Of a stretch of DNA of 64,000 nucleotides, positions 1 through 8,851 are shown in pieces. The stretch covers positions 1 through 64,000 of the forward strand of contig NZ_LMEO01000017.1 in the NCBI RefSeq assembly GCF_001426375.1. Direction: 5' to 3'. Each line of letters begins with the position of its first letter. Within the stretch, counting starts at the first letter, position 1. Below the pieces are notes generated by a model, which saw nothing but the letters and a program-made list of their open reading frames with translations, was not told where the DNA came from and searched no databases. A program made the position numbers and the translations under genes. Origin of the DNA: Paenibacillus sp. Root444D2 (lineage in GTDB: Bacteria; Bacillota; Bacilli; Paenibacillales; NBRC-103111).

Positions 1-131
1 CTCTGATGAGGAACGAACTGCTTTTTTTCTTTATCTCATGCTTTTTCCATTTGGCAGATCCACTTCGTTCAAAAGTAAGGCTTTTGCAGTGCTCTCCACA
101 ATGGGTTACTTTTTTTGTCTTTATAAAGTAT

Positions 132-1178
132 TTAGACGAGGAAGAATACGACGCCTAGAATGATGTAGACCACGAGCAGCAGGAGACCTTCATACCAGTT
201 GGTCGAGCCATCTTGGGTTATCGACTTCGTAATAAAGACGGCGACTCCGATTGCAGCAATTTCATATGTGGAAAAGACAATGTTCATAGGTGTTCCACTT
301 ACGAAGAAACTGACAAGTATAAGCACAGGAGCTACGAATAGGGCAATCTGCAATGAGCTGCCGATTGCTATTTCAACGGCTGCGCCCATTTTATTCTTCA
401 TAGCCATCATCACGGCTGCGCTATGCTCCGCGGCATTTCCAATGATGGCAATGAGGAATGCCCCTACAAACAGCTCTGATAATCCAAATCTATGGGTAAC
501 TTCCTCTAATGTACCAACTAACCATTCACTCGTGAAAGCCACCATGACTGTAGCTAGGATTAGAAATAAAATGGAAGTTCCTTTGGACCACGCTGCCTCA
601 CCATGTTCAATGGCTTCATCAGAAAGTACACTTTTGTGTGTAACCATGGAGAATAGTAGCCAGAGCAAGTAGGCAACGATCAGTAATATGGCTACGATCA
701 TGCTCATTGTTGACGTTTCTTTGGTTGTCAATCCACCTGCGAAGATGGCTGGTATGAATAACGCAACAACCCCAAGAATCATTAAGGAAGAATTGTGTGA
801 AGCAAGTTTCACGTTAAATGACTGTTCCTTAAACTTTAATCCACCTGAAAATATACTCAGTCCCAGTACAAGCAGCAAATTGCCGATTATAGCTCCGGTG
901 AGACTGGCTTTGACGACATCGAACAATCCATCTCTAACTAAGAAGAACGCAATAATTAACTCAGCTGCATTACCGAACGTTGCATTGAGGAATCCGCCTA
1001 CGCGCTCACCTGCATAGTGGGCAACACTCTCTGTCGCTTTACCTAGAAATCCAGCTACAAAAATGATCGCTATACAAGCAATAACGAATTGAAGCGTTGA
1101 ATTCAGATGCATGTAATGAGCGATGCCTGTTGTAACGAAAGAAATGATTAACCCGATGTAGAACAATTTTCCCTTCAA
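132..1178 (-). CDS. cax: Calcium/proton antiporter (CaCA family, Cax/YfkE-like)
   Basis: Membrane exchanger expected to expel Ca2+ in exchange for protons. The 348 residues are almost entirely hydrophobic, with about eleven membrane segments arranged as two homologous halves. Each half carries the alpha-repeat signature of the cation/Ca2+ exchanger superfamily: GNAAELI at residues 69-75 and GNAAEHSAAV near residue 250, with the acidic residues that bind the cation. Length fits bacterial Cax/YfkE proteins. The start codon is TTG, preceded by GGAGGG seven bases away. It is transcribed leftward, away from the Asp23-family gene. The cation is assigned from the family; selectivity cannot be read from the sequence. 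Confidence 0.9.
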   Translation of the reverse strand: MKGKLFYIGLIISFVTTGIAHYMHLNSTLQFVIACIAIIFVAGFLGKATESVAHYAGERVGGFLNATFGNAAELIIAFFLVRDGLFDVVKASLTGAIIGNLLLVLGLSIFSGGLKFKEQSFNVKLASHNSSLMILGVVALFIPAIFAGGLTTKETSTMSMIVAILLIVAYLLWLLFSMVTHKSVLSDEAIEHGEAAWSKGTSILFLILATVMVAFTSEWLVGTLEEVTHRFGLSELFVGAFLIAIIGNAAEHSAAVMMAMKNKMGAAVEIAIGSSLQIALFVAPVLILVSFFVSGTPMNIVFSTYEIAAIGVAVFITKSITQDGSTNWYEGLLLLVVYIILGVVFFLV

Positions 1179-1360
1179 AGTAAACCCTCCGACTCATTCT
1201 TTATTGGTACTTTTTGACTTCTTTTAATATACCTACTTTGGAACCCAATGTAAATTCGATTTGTCCGTTGTTGCTGGTTCTTGCTTTCATCTAGCGAACT
1301 TATTACAATAGATTTATACCTGTGTGGGGGGGACTTTGAGCTTCACTCAACAATGAGAGA

Positions 1361-1378
1361 CTTTAAGTAAGCTTAAAG
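1361..1378. promoter_or_regulatory. Perfect 7-bp dyad upstream of the Asp23-family gene
   Basis: CTTTAAG and CTTAAAG form a perfect inverted repeat with a 4-base spacer, ending only a few bases before an AT-rich stretch that could be the -10 region and about 30 bases before the start codon. Its position suits a repressor operator or a short RNA hairpin. No known operator is recognised. Confidence 0.35.
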
Positions 1379-1409
1379 GTCATATATTATATATGAGGAG
1401 ATGATCTGT

Positions 1410-1790
1410 ATGTCCGAAGACAATCAAACCGGATTAATTCGTATTTCTGATGATGTAGTATCAACAATTGCAGGACTTGCAGCTCTGGAGACAGCAGGCA
1501 TAGCGGGCATGTCAGGTGGTATCTCGGAAGGCTTAGCTAAACGACTCAGTGGTAAGAATGTTCAGCGTGGTGTTTCTGTGGAGGTTGGGCAAGTAGAAGC
1601 AGCCATCGATCTACGTGTTATCGTCAATTACGGTTCTCGTATTCAGGATGTATGCAGGGATCTCCAAGAAAACGTGAGAGAAGCTGTTGAAAATATGACA
1701 GGACTAACCGTGGTTGAGGTCAATGTCAAGGTGGAAGGTGTCGCGTTCAAGGAAGAAGAGACAGCAGACGATCCACATCGTGTAAAATAG
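1410..1790 (+). CDS. Asp23/Gls24 family envelope stress response protein
   Basis: A 126-residue member of the Asp23/Gls24 family (YloU/YqhY relatives), small cytosolic or membrane-associated proteins linked to envelope homeostasis and, for YqhY, to fatty-acid synthesis. Family features are visible: an N-terminal segment ISDDVVSTIAGLAALETAGI, then the GVSVEVGQVEAAIDLRVIV strand region and a C-terminal VVEVNVKVEGVAF motif. The start at 1410 is preferred over the ATG at 1401 because AGGAG lies nine bases upstream of the former and directly abuts the latter. A second paralogue lies at 49035-49394. It is a single-gene unit ended by a strong terminator shared with the convergent ftsW-like gene. Confidence 0.88.
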   Translation: MSEDNQTGLIRISDDVVSTIAGLAALETAGIAGMSGGISEGLAKRLSGKNVQRGVSVEVGQVEAAIDLRVIVNYGSRIQDVCRDLQENVREAVENMTGLTVVEVNVKVEGVAFKEEETADDPHRVK

Positions 1791-1837
1791 AAAAAAGACT
1801 CAATCGATTTCATTGAAATCGATTGGGTCTTTTTTTG
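1791..1837. terminator. Bidirectional terminator between Asp23-family and SEDS genes
   Basis: A long, nearly perfect stem centred on CGATTTC/GAAATCG, extended by AAAAAAGACT on the left and GGTCTTTTTTT on the right, gives an A-tract and a T-tract, so it can end transcription from both convergent genes. Confidence 0.9.
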
Positions 1838-2979
1838 GGTTTTGCATCTTCTTTGTGTGTTTGTTCCCGAGATATACTGAGCAGGATCCCCATACTGATG
1901 AGAGAGACCATCATGGAGGAACCTCCTGCTGAAATAAAGGGCAAGGTTACACCGGTCAGTGGAATGGATCCTGTAACGCCACCGATATTGATGACGGCCT
2001 GGAAGGCAAAAATGCTCATAATGCCAACTCCGGCTACCATACCGAATAAATCGGGACTGCGAACAGCGACGAGGATGCCACGCCATATAAAGAGCAGGAA
2101 AATAAGGATGAATATCGAACTCCCAATAAAACCAAACTCTTCTCCAATGATTGCAAAAATGAAGTCATTATGAGCTTCAGGTAAATAATGCAGCTTTTGA
2201 ATACCTTGACCGAATCCTGCACCCGTCAGTCCGCCATGTCCGAATGCGAATAAGGATTGGACGACCTGGTACCCAGTATCCGAAGTATCGGCCCATGGAT
2301 CAAGAAAAGAGGTTAGGCGGTTCAGACGGTAACTGCTTGACGTATCTGCTGTGTTATTTTTTAGTAAGTAAATGGTAACAACCATAGTGCCGATTGCAGC
2401 AAGGCCTGTCCCTAAAAGGAAAATATGCTTAAGGTTGGAGCCACCCACAATGATGACAATGGCAGAGCAGACTAGCAGGATCATACAGGAGCCCAAATCA
2501 GGCTGCAGCATGATGAGCATGCTGACAAATCCAACGATCACCAAGGCAGGGAGCAGGCCTTTCTTGAAATTACGGAACTTCTCTTCTTTATTACTAATGA
2601 GAGATGCCAAGTAAAGAATAACAATTAGTTTGGCAAATTCCGTTGGCTGAATGCCAAATTTACCTACATTAAACCAGCTGGCTGCACCATTTGCTTTTGA
2701 AGTGAAAATAACAAGAACGAGCAGCATAACAACAACAAAGAAAGCAGGAATAACTAACTTCTTTAGCTTGGTGTAGTGGAGGTTCATGCAGAAAAGCATG
2801 CCAACGCTTCCTAAGCCAACAGCTATCAATTGCTTCTTCGTAAAATACCAAGGGTCGCCCCATCGATAAGCACTCGTCATTGAGCTTGCACTGAAAACCA
2901 TAGCAAGTCCGAAGCAAACGAGTACAAAGGTTAAAAATAGCAGCAGAAAATCCGGCGTTCCTCTTCGAGGGGGATTCAT
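1810..2979 (-). CDS. ftsW: FtsW/RodA/SpoVE family peptidoglycan glycosyltransferase (SEDS)
   Basis: Polytopic SEDS protein of 389 residues that polymerises lipid II into glycan strands, normally working with a class B penicillin-binding protein. About ten membrane segments are visible; the conserved core is present: the PTEFAKL motif near residue 110, the loop YLPEAHNDFIFAIIGEEFG around residue 260 holding the catalytic aspartate, and the terminal PFISAGGSSM motif near residue 350. The tail is basic. The start follows GGCGGGG. It lies 13 bases after the YugN-like gene and is probably cotranscribed with it. FtsW is the likelier role than RodA or SpoVE, but the sequence alone does not separate these subfamilies. 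Confidence 0.85.
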   Translation of the reverse strand: MNPPRRGTPDFLLLFLTFVLVCFGLAMVFSASSMTSAYRWGDPWYFTKKQLIAVGLGSVGMLFCMNLHYTKLKKLVIPAFFVVVMLLVLVIFTSKANGAASWFNVGKFGIQPTEFAKLIVILYLASLISNKEEKFRNFKKGLLPALVIVGFVSMLIMLQPDLGSCMILLVCSAIVIIVGGSNLKHIFLLGTGLAAIGTMVVTIYLLKNNTADTSSSYRLNRLTSFLDPWADTSDTGYQVVQSLFAFGHGGLTGAGFGQGIQKLHYLPEAHNDFIFAIIGEEFGFIGSSIFILIFLLFIWRGILVAVRSPDLFGMVAGVGIMSIFAFQAVINIGGVTGSIPLTGVTLPFISAGGSSMMVSLISMGILLSISREQTHKEDAKPKKRPNRFQ

Positions 2980-2992
2980 GCTGTTTCCCCGC

Positions 2993-3340
2993 CTAGTCTG
3001 CTAATAATTGCTGCAGTTGAGCTAATTTTTGGTTGGAAATTTTGAGAACCGACTCAGGGATAGGAGAATTGTAATCCAAGCCATGCGGGAACGTTTCTTT
3101 ACCTATGTACGCATCTTCTAAGAATAGGATTGCATAAGGAGATTCTAGTTTGCCGGATTCTACACGAGCATTTACACGTAAGAAATACACGGATTTGCTT
3201 GCTTTATCTTCCATTTTAAAATCATAAGTAGCACGCGTGTATTCCCACTGCCAACGCACAAAACCAAGTTTTGTCGTTACTTCATCCAGGTGAGCCAAAT
3301 CACTTTTTAAGCCTTTTAGGCCAGTTGCTTCAATAATCAA
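2993..3340 (-). CDS. YugN-like family protein
   Basis: Soluble 115-residue protein of the YugN-like family, found in Bacillales with no established function. Family hallmarks are a GFVRWQWEYTRATYDFKM segment, a YYFLRV-like strand (VYFLRVNARV) and the later YAILFLEDAYIGKETF region. I place the start at the TTG at 3340, because GGAGG lies eight bases upstream and the protein then begins with the usual short strand; an ATG at 3370 would put the Shine-Dalgarno inside the gene. It is the first gene of a two-gene unit with the SEDS gene; TTGCAG and TATCAT at 3380-3408 (minus strand, 17-base spacer) are a possible weak promoter. Confidence 0.78.
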   Translation of the reverse strand: MIIEATGLKGLKSDLAHLDEVTTKLGFVRWQWEYTRATYDFKMEDKASKSVYFLRVNARVESGKLESPYAILFLEDAYIGKETFPHGLDYNSPIPESVLKISNQKLAQLQQLLAD

Positions 3341-3544
3341 TTTTAACGCCTCCATATTGTACGTATGCATTCTTTATTCATGATAGTATGTTTCCAAAGG
3401 TTCTGCAAGTCGATAGCAACGTCAATTTTCTAATATTTGATGGCACTTTACAGATGAAACATGTTCATTTATTTGGTAGAATAGGTTCAATGACACGGCA
3501 AGCGTGAAAAGTTAAGAAACAAGGATGGGCGGAGGATTTTCCAT

Positions 3545-4714
3545 ATGAACGATTTTCAAGCAAGCTTACAAGCCAATTATGAAGAAATGGTTGCCTGGAG
3601 ACGCTACTTACATCAAAACCCAGAACTCTCTTTTCATGAATATCGCACAGCTGAATTTGTGGCGAGCCATCTACAGAGTTGGGATATTGAAGTTCGCAAA
3701 AATGTAGGAGGCAATGGTATTGTCGGACTGCTCCGCGGCAGCAGCGAAGGTCCTACGGTTGCGCTTCGAGCAGACATGGATGCATTGCCTATACAAGATG
3801 AGAAGAACTGTACGTATTCTTCGCTCACAAAAGGCGTTATGCACGCTTGTGGACACGACGCACACACTTCAACACTGCTTGGCATTGCCAAGGTGGCTAG
3901 TCAGCATCGCGCTCAACTGAAAGGGAATCTGGTTTTCCTGTTCCAGCATGCTGAAGAAATTACGCCTGGTGGCGCTGATTCCATGATCCAAGACGGAGCT
4001 CTTGAAGGTGTTGATGCCGTGTTCGGCGTTCATCTCTGGACGCCATTTCCTATAGGCCATTTTTATTCCAAAGCGGGTCCCTTAATGGCGGCACCCGACG
4101 AATTTACTATCCATATTCAAGGAAAAGGTGGACATGGGGGGTTGCCTCATCAAACCATTGACAGTATTTATGTAGCTTCTCAATTAGTTGTTAATCTCCA
4201 ATCGATCGTGAGTCGACAAATAGATCCGATTGAACCATGTGTGGTTAGCGTTGGATCCTTCCACGGAGGCTCAAGCTTCAATGTTATAGCTGAAACGAGT
4301 GTGCTGAATGGCACTGTGCGCACTTTCAATGCGGAACTTAGACAAGATGTGAAGCAGCGCCTTGAACGGATCGTACATACCACTTGTGAGATGAATCAGG
4401 CTTCCTATAAGATAAACTATAAATTAGGTTATCCAACAGTTGTTAATGACGGGAAAGAAGCAGAGCGTTTCTTCAAAGTTGGCACCGAATTGTTTGGGGC
4501 AGAAGCCGTACACGAGTCCCCACTTATTATGGCCGGAGAGGACTTTTCCTATTATTTGAATCACCGACCAGGTTGTTTTATGTTCGTTGGTGCAGGTAAT
4601 GTTGAGGCTGGTATCATACATCCGCACCATCATCCGAAGTTCGATATTGACGAGAAATCCATGCTAAATGCAGCAAATTTGTTATTAGGAATGGCTTTGG
4701 ATTATATGGCATGA
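3545..4714 (+). CDS. M20 family amidohydrolase (N-acyl amino acid hydrolase type)
   Basis: Cytosolic zinc-type peptidase/deacylase of 389 residues, expected to cleave an N-acyl group from an amino acid or a related amide, as in the HipO/AmhX/YhaA group. Visible motifs: DMDALPIQ near residue 77, the metal ligand run HACGHDAHTS near 100, HAEE near 136 (the catalytic Glu pair), GKGGHGGLPHQ near 195 in the dimerisation/lid domain, and GEDFSYY near 335. The start has GGAGGA ten bases upstream. It stands alone before the CBS gene. Substrate cannot be inferred. Confidence 0.88.
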   Translation: MNDFQASLQANYEEMVAWRRYLHQNPELSFHEYRTAEFVASHLQSWDIEVRKNVGGNGIVGLLRGSSEGPTVALRADMDALPIQDEKNCTYSSLTKGVMHACGHDAHTSTLLGIAKVASQHRAQLKGNLVFLFQHAEEITPGGADSMIQDGALEGVDAVFGVHLWTPFPIGHFYSKAGPLMAAPDEFTIHIQGKGGHGGLPHQTIDSIYVASQLVVNLQSIVSRQIDPIEPCVVSVGSFHGGSSFNVIAETSVLNGTVRTFNAELRQDVKQRLERIVHTTCEMNQASYKINYKLGYPTVVNDGKEAERFFKVGTELFGAEAVHESPLIMAGEDFSYYLNHRPGCFMFVGAGNVEAGIIHPHHHPKFDIDEKSMLNAANLLLGMALDYMA

Positions 4715-4777
4715 ATGCCGTCCTTCCTTTGGAGAATGCTATAGAGGTAAGTTAACTCTGAGGAGGGATTATGGGAC

Positions 4778-5218
4778 ATGGCAGGTAAAACAGTGAGGGA
4801 CATCATGAGTAAAGATTGCGTGACGGTTACTCTGCAGGATAATATTTACGAGATCGCTTTAAAAATGAAGAATCACGATATCGGATTCGTTGCCGTTGTA
4901 GAGGGCAAGAAGCTCATTGGTGTTGTAACAGACCGTGACCTTGTTGTTCGCGGGTACGCGGAAAAGCATTCTGGTTCTACAGCTGTCGAGAATGTAATTA
5001 CGAAGGATATAGAGACAATAAGCCCAGATACTACTGTTGAAGAGGCCGCCAAAATGATGGCTAAAGATCAAATTCGACGGTTACCAGTAGTGGAGAACGG
5101 TGAGCTTGTCGGAATAGTAGCCATCGGTGACCTAGCGGTGCGCGGCACCTTTGAGGATGAAGCTGGAGAAGCGCTTAGCAAGATTTCATCAGACAAAACA
5201 CTCGTCGGCAGTAAATAA
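4778..5218 (+). CDS. CBS domain-containing protein
   Basis: A 146-residue protein made of a single Bateman module: two CBS domains, each beginning with a DIMSKD/NVITKD segment and ending with GVVTDRDL and GIVAIGDL. Such stand-alone pairs bind adenine nucleotides and act as energy or redox sensors; Bacillus YhcV and YlbB are of this type. No catalytic domain is attached, so the partner is unknown. GGAGGG lies ten bases before the ATG. A strong terminator follows directly. Confidence 0.85.
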   Translation: MAGKTVRDIMSKDCVTVTLQDNIYEIALKMKNHDIGFVAVVEGKKLIGVVTDRDLVVRGYAEKHSGSTAVENVITKDIETISPDTTVEEAAKMMAKDQIRRLPVVENGELVGIVAIGDLAVRGTFEDEAGEALSKISSDKTLVGSK

Positions 5219-5240
5219 TTAGGATCCACGTATAACAGCA

Positions 5241-5283
5241 AGCAACCTGTTTTCCATTCTATGGAGAAGGGTTGCTTTTTTTG
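5241..5283 (+). terminator. Terminator after the CBS gene
   Basis: Outer stem AGCAACC/GGTTGCT with an inner TCCA/TGGA stem, followed by seven T residues. Confidence 0.85.
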
Positions 5284-5366
5284 TCAGGAAAAAATGTTAT
5301 CTTTACTACCGATAAGTGATGAGAGATAATGATAGCGAAAAGGGTAGGGGAGGTCACCATCTTAGA

Positions 5367-7472
5367 ATGAATAAGGTCAAAGACAGCGCATTTATTGGTG
5401 TAATTATTCTAGACGCAGGTTGGCATTATACATATATCAACGAATATGCAGCAAAAATTTTAAATCGTACGCCTAATGAATTATTGGGTAAAGTCGCTTG
5501 GGCCGAATTTCCTGCTGCGATACGGTACGCTTGTTACGATCAATTCCATAAAGCCCTTAAAAATAAGGAAGAAGTTCATTTTGAAGAGTACATAAAATCG
5601 TCCAATCAGTGGATAAAGGTAAGTGCATATCCATTTGGCGGGAATTTGCATATTGCATTCCGCAAACCGGATTTTGCTGAAATTAGTTCATTGCTAGAAA
5701 GTGAGTATTATCTAAAATATACAGAGAATTTTCAAGATTTAATCACATTGACTTCCGTAGATGGTAAATTTCGATATCTATCCCCTGCTACTCATCCATT
5801 GCTCGGTTATGAAGTTGATGAAATGGTCGGTACTCGTATATTGACGTATTGTCATTCAGAAGACATAGAGATTTTGAAGAACATTTTTACGGACGAAAAC
5901 TACTCGACTGTTGCGGACCAAGGGATGATCACCTGTCGTTTCTTGCATAAAAAAGGTTGGTACGTGTGGTTTGAGAAAAATTTCAAATGGATGTTAGATG
6001 AAGATGGTAAGAGAAGTCAGCTATTGGGTATTTGGCGCGATATTACAGAGCGTAAGCTGGTCGAGGAGCGTTTTGTGCAAGCGCAAAAACTGGGACAGTT
6101 TGGCAGCTTTGAGCGATATCTGACAGATGAGTATTGCATGTGGTCCGAGGAGATGTACCGAATACATGGTCTTGATCCCGTAGATTCTATGGATTTAAGC
6201 GAAGCTATTATGCTAATTGTGTCGGATGATCGCGATAAAGTAGCCCTTGCTTTTGAGACAGCGATTCAGGTTGGAATATCTGAAGTCGAGTACAGGGTTG
6301 TTCGCAAAGATGGAGAGGTGCGACATCTCAAATCACAAATCGAGCGCGTCCTCCGCGATAACGGTCGTACGGCTGTACGGGGGCTCATTCACGATATTAC
6401 AACACATAAACAAATTGAAGCAGAGCTTAAAAGAAGCAAAGCCAATTTGGAAATTGCACAAGAAATCGCGGGATTGGGTCACTATGACTGGGATGTGATC
6501 AGGAATGATTTGTATTGGTCAGACGAGCTGTTTGTGCTGTTTCATTTGCGCCGTGAAGGTTTTGGGAATACAATAGAAGCCTTTTTTAATGCGGTTCATC
6601 CGGATGATACAGTTAAAGTGAAAGAGGCAATTCGTGATGCTCTGCATGGCGGTCTTCTAGATTTGGTGTATCGAATTATTGTGAATGAGAATGAGGTCCG
6701 CGTGATTCATACCATGGCCAAAACGACCTATGACGAATGGGGAAGGCCGCTGCGTCTATTTGGTACGGTGCAGGATATCACCATACAGAAACAGACAGAA
6801 GAGCTTCTTCGCAAAACGGAAAAATTGAATGTCGCTGGACAATTGGCAGCAGGTATCGCACATGAGATCCGTAATCCGCTTACGGCGCTCAAAGGATTTG
6901 CTAAACTGATGTGTCAAGCAAACGAAGAAAGCAAGCTTAGGTATTTTCAGATCATGCAGGAAGAATTTAATCGTATCGAATTGATCTTAGGAGAGCTTCT
7001 GATTCTTGCTAAGCCACAGGCTGTTGCCTTTCATCCTCATGATACCACAGCTATTCTTAGCGAAGTCATTGAACTGTTGAATACAGAAGCAATCATGAGC
7101 AATGTGATCATCGAACTAGATTGTGAACCGAATCTTCCTCTGGTTAAATGTGAGCAAAATCAATTAAAGCAGGTTTTCGTGAATATGATTAAAAATGCAA
7201 TTGAGGCAATGCCAATCGGAGGCGGCCTGCATATATCTGTGAAAAAGGTTGCGGGCGGTGTAGTTCTTTATTTCGCAGATCAGGGAATGGGTATATCGGA
7301 GGAGCGGCTGCCGCGCATAGGGGAACCCTTTTATACGACCAAAGAGAAGGGAACTGGGCTCGGCGTAATGGTTAGCTTCGCGATTATTGATGAACACCAA
7401 GGACATATTGAATATCAAAGTAAGCTTGGCGTTGGCACCACTGTCCTTATCCAACTGCCAGCTTTTTCGTGA
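5367..7472 (+). CDS. Multi-PAS sensor histidine kinase (orphan, KinA/KinE style)
   Basis: Cytosolic hybridless histidine kinase of about 701 residues with no membrane segment. Three to four PAS domains occupy roughly residues 5-480 (for example DGKFRYLSPATHPLLGYEVDEM in the second and a PAC end GIWRDITERK). The HisKA domain follows with the phospho-acceptor H-box GIAHEIRNPLTALKGFAKL near residue 500, and the ATPase has the N-box region NMIKNAIEAMP, DQGMGI and GTGLGV. No response regulator is adjacent, as for the sporulation phosphorelay kinases of Bacillales; that role is inference. I prefer the ATG at 5367 with AGGGGAGG 13 bases upstream; an in-frame ATG at 5319 lacks a clear ribosome binding site. 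Confidence 0.88.
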   Translation: MNKVKDSAFIGVIILDAGWHYTYINEYAAKILNRTPNELLGKVAWAEFPAAIRYACYDQFHKALKNKEEVHFEEYIKSSNQWIKVSAYPFGGNLHIAFRKPDFAEISSLLESEYYLKYTENFQDLITLTSVDGKFRYLSPATHPLLGYEVDEMVGTRILTYCHSEDIEILKNIFTDENYSTVADQGMITCRFLHKKGWYVWFEKNFKWMLDEDGKRSQLLGIWRDITERKLVEERFVQAQKLGQFGSFERYLTDEYCMWSEEMYRIHGLDPVDSMDLSEAIMLIVSDDRDKVALAFETAIQVGISEVEYRVVRKDGEVRHLKSQIERVLRDNGRTAVRGLIHDITTHKQIEAELKRSKANLEIAQEIAGLGHYDWDVIRNDLYWSDELFVLFHLRREGFGNTIEAFFNAVHPDDTVKVKEAIRDALHGGLLDLVYRIIVNENEVRVIHTMAKTTYDEWGRPLRLFGTVQDITIQKQTEELLRKTEKLNVAGQLAAGIAHEIRNPLTALKGFAKLMCQANEESKLRYFQIMQEEFNRIELILGELLILAKPQAVAFHPHDTTAILSEVIELLNTEAIMSNVIIELDCEPNLPLVKCEQNQLKQVFVNMIKNAIEAMPIGGGLHISVKKVAGGVVLYFADQGMGISEERLPRIGEPFYTTKEKGTGLGVMVSFAIIDEHQGHIEYQSKLGVGTTVLIQLPAFS

Positions 7473-7487
7473 AAAAGGGAGGGACCG

Positions 7488-7509
7488 GACCAGGAAACTG
7501 GTCTTTTCT
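7488..7509 (+). terminator. Weak terminator after the histidine kinase gene
   Basis: Six-base stem GACCAG/CTGGTC with a stable GAAA loop followed by TTTT. Confidence 0.55.
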
Positions 7510-7644
7510 CATTTTGTCTATATCTTGTAACTGTCAAAGTTCGCAATAAGGTGGTCAATCTGCGACAAGATGCGGTCTTCTAAATATGCTACATTGATAA
7601 CGTGTTCAATAATTGTGAAACTAACAAGAAAAGGTGATAACCAT

Positions 7645-8793
7645 ATGGAGAAAGTAAGGATTGGTATTATTGGTCTGGGCAATATGGGAACCGGACATGC
7701 CAAATACTTGGTGAATAATGAAGTGAAGGGTGCTCAGCTAACCGCTATTTGTGAGTTCAGAGCGGACCGCTTGGAATGGGCGAAAGAAAACCTAGGTGAA
7801 GGCGTCCAATTATTCGACAATCTCGATACATTCCTTACTTCGGGGACAATTGACGGTGTATTGATTGCGACTCCGCACTATGATCACCCAGATGTGGCTG
7901 CCCGTGCATTTAAAGCCGGACTCCATGTGTTGTGTGAGAAACCAGCAGGTGTTTATACCAAACAAGTTAGACAAATGAACGAAGCTGCGCGAGCTTCAGG
8001 CAAAGTGTTCAGTATGATGTACAATCAACGTACAAATCCATTATATAAAAAGTTGAAGGATCTGGTTTCTTCCGGAGAGCTTGGCGAAATTCGCAGAACG
8101 AACTGGATTATTACGAATTGGTACAGATCCCAAAGCTATTACGATTCAGGCGGCTGGCGTGCAACGTGGGCAGGCGAAGGCGGCGGTGTACTCATTAACC
8201 AGGACCCGCATCAGCTTGACTTGTGGCAGTGGACGATCGATATGATGCCTAAACGAGTTCGTGCATTTTGTTATTTCGGAAAGCATCGCAATATCGAAGT
8301 TGAGGACGATGTAACCGCATTCGTAGAGTATGAGAATGGGGCTACGGGCTTATTCGTTACAACAACGGGCGAAGCACCGGGTACGAACCGTTTCGAGTTG
8401 TCCGGTGACCGCGGTAAAATTGTGATCGAAGATGGGAAGCTAACTTTCTGGCGTTTACGCGTATCCGAGAGAGAATTTAATGAAACCTACAAGGGTGGAT
8501 TCGGCCAACCGGAGTGCTGGAAGTGCGAGATTCCAATTGAAGGGCAAGAAACAGGCCACAAAGGCATCACGCAAAACTGGGTGGATGCCATTCTACATGG
8601 CACGCCATTGGTCGCTCCAGGAGAAGAAGGAATCAAAGGTCTGATGCTATCCAACGCCATGTTGTTGTCGACGTGGACAGACAATTGGGTAGACCTGCCG
8701 ATTGACGAAGAATTATTCGAGCAGCATTTGCAAGATAAAATAAAAAATTCCACTGTCAATAAAGAGGCCGGTTTTAAAACACTTGTAGTATAA
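7645..8793 (+). CDS. Gfo/Idh/MocA family oxidoreductase
   Basis: NAD(P)-dependent dehydrogenase of 382 residues, of the family that oxidises or reduces sugars, inositols and their derivatives. The Rossmann motif GIIGLGNMGTGHAKYLV is at the N-terminus, the family signature HVLCEKPAG near residue 95, and the catalytic-domain sequence GGGVLINQDPHQLDLWQW near residue 180, holding the usual Asp/His pair. The start at 7645 is set by AAGGTG nine bases upstream; a longer reading frame to 7570 lacks a Shine-Dalgarno. It precedes a second member of the family by 58 bases and is probably in one operon with it. The substrate is unknown, likely a sugar acid or polyol. Confidence 0.88.
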   Translation: MEKVRIGIIGLGNMGTGHAKYLVNNEVKGAQLTAICEFRADRLEWAKENLGEGVQLFDNLDTFLTSGTIDGVLIATPHYDHPDVAARAFKAGLHVLCEKPAGVYTKQVRQMNEAARASGKVFSMMYNQRTNPLYKKLKDLVSSGELGEIRRTNWIITNWYRSQSYYDSGGWRATWAGEGGGVLINQDPHQLDLWQWTIDMMPKRVRAFCYFGKHRNIEVEDDVTAFVEYENGATGLFVTTTGEAPGTNRFELSGDRGKIVIEDGKLTFWRLRVSEREFNETYKGGFGQPECWKCEIPIEGQETGHKGITQNWVDAILHGTPLVAPGEEGIKGLMLSNAMLLSTWTDNWVDLPIDEELFEQHLQDKIKNSTVNKEAGFKTLVV

Positions 8794-8851
8794 AAATATG
8801 AACACCCCGCGCTAATGCGTAACATGGGTAGGATAGTGGAGGAATTCGGAC

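Noticed and set aside
199..1017. Plus-strand frames of 157 and 109 codons at the left edge
   Set aside because: They are antisense shadows of the Cax antiporter gene, whose motifs are unambiguous.
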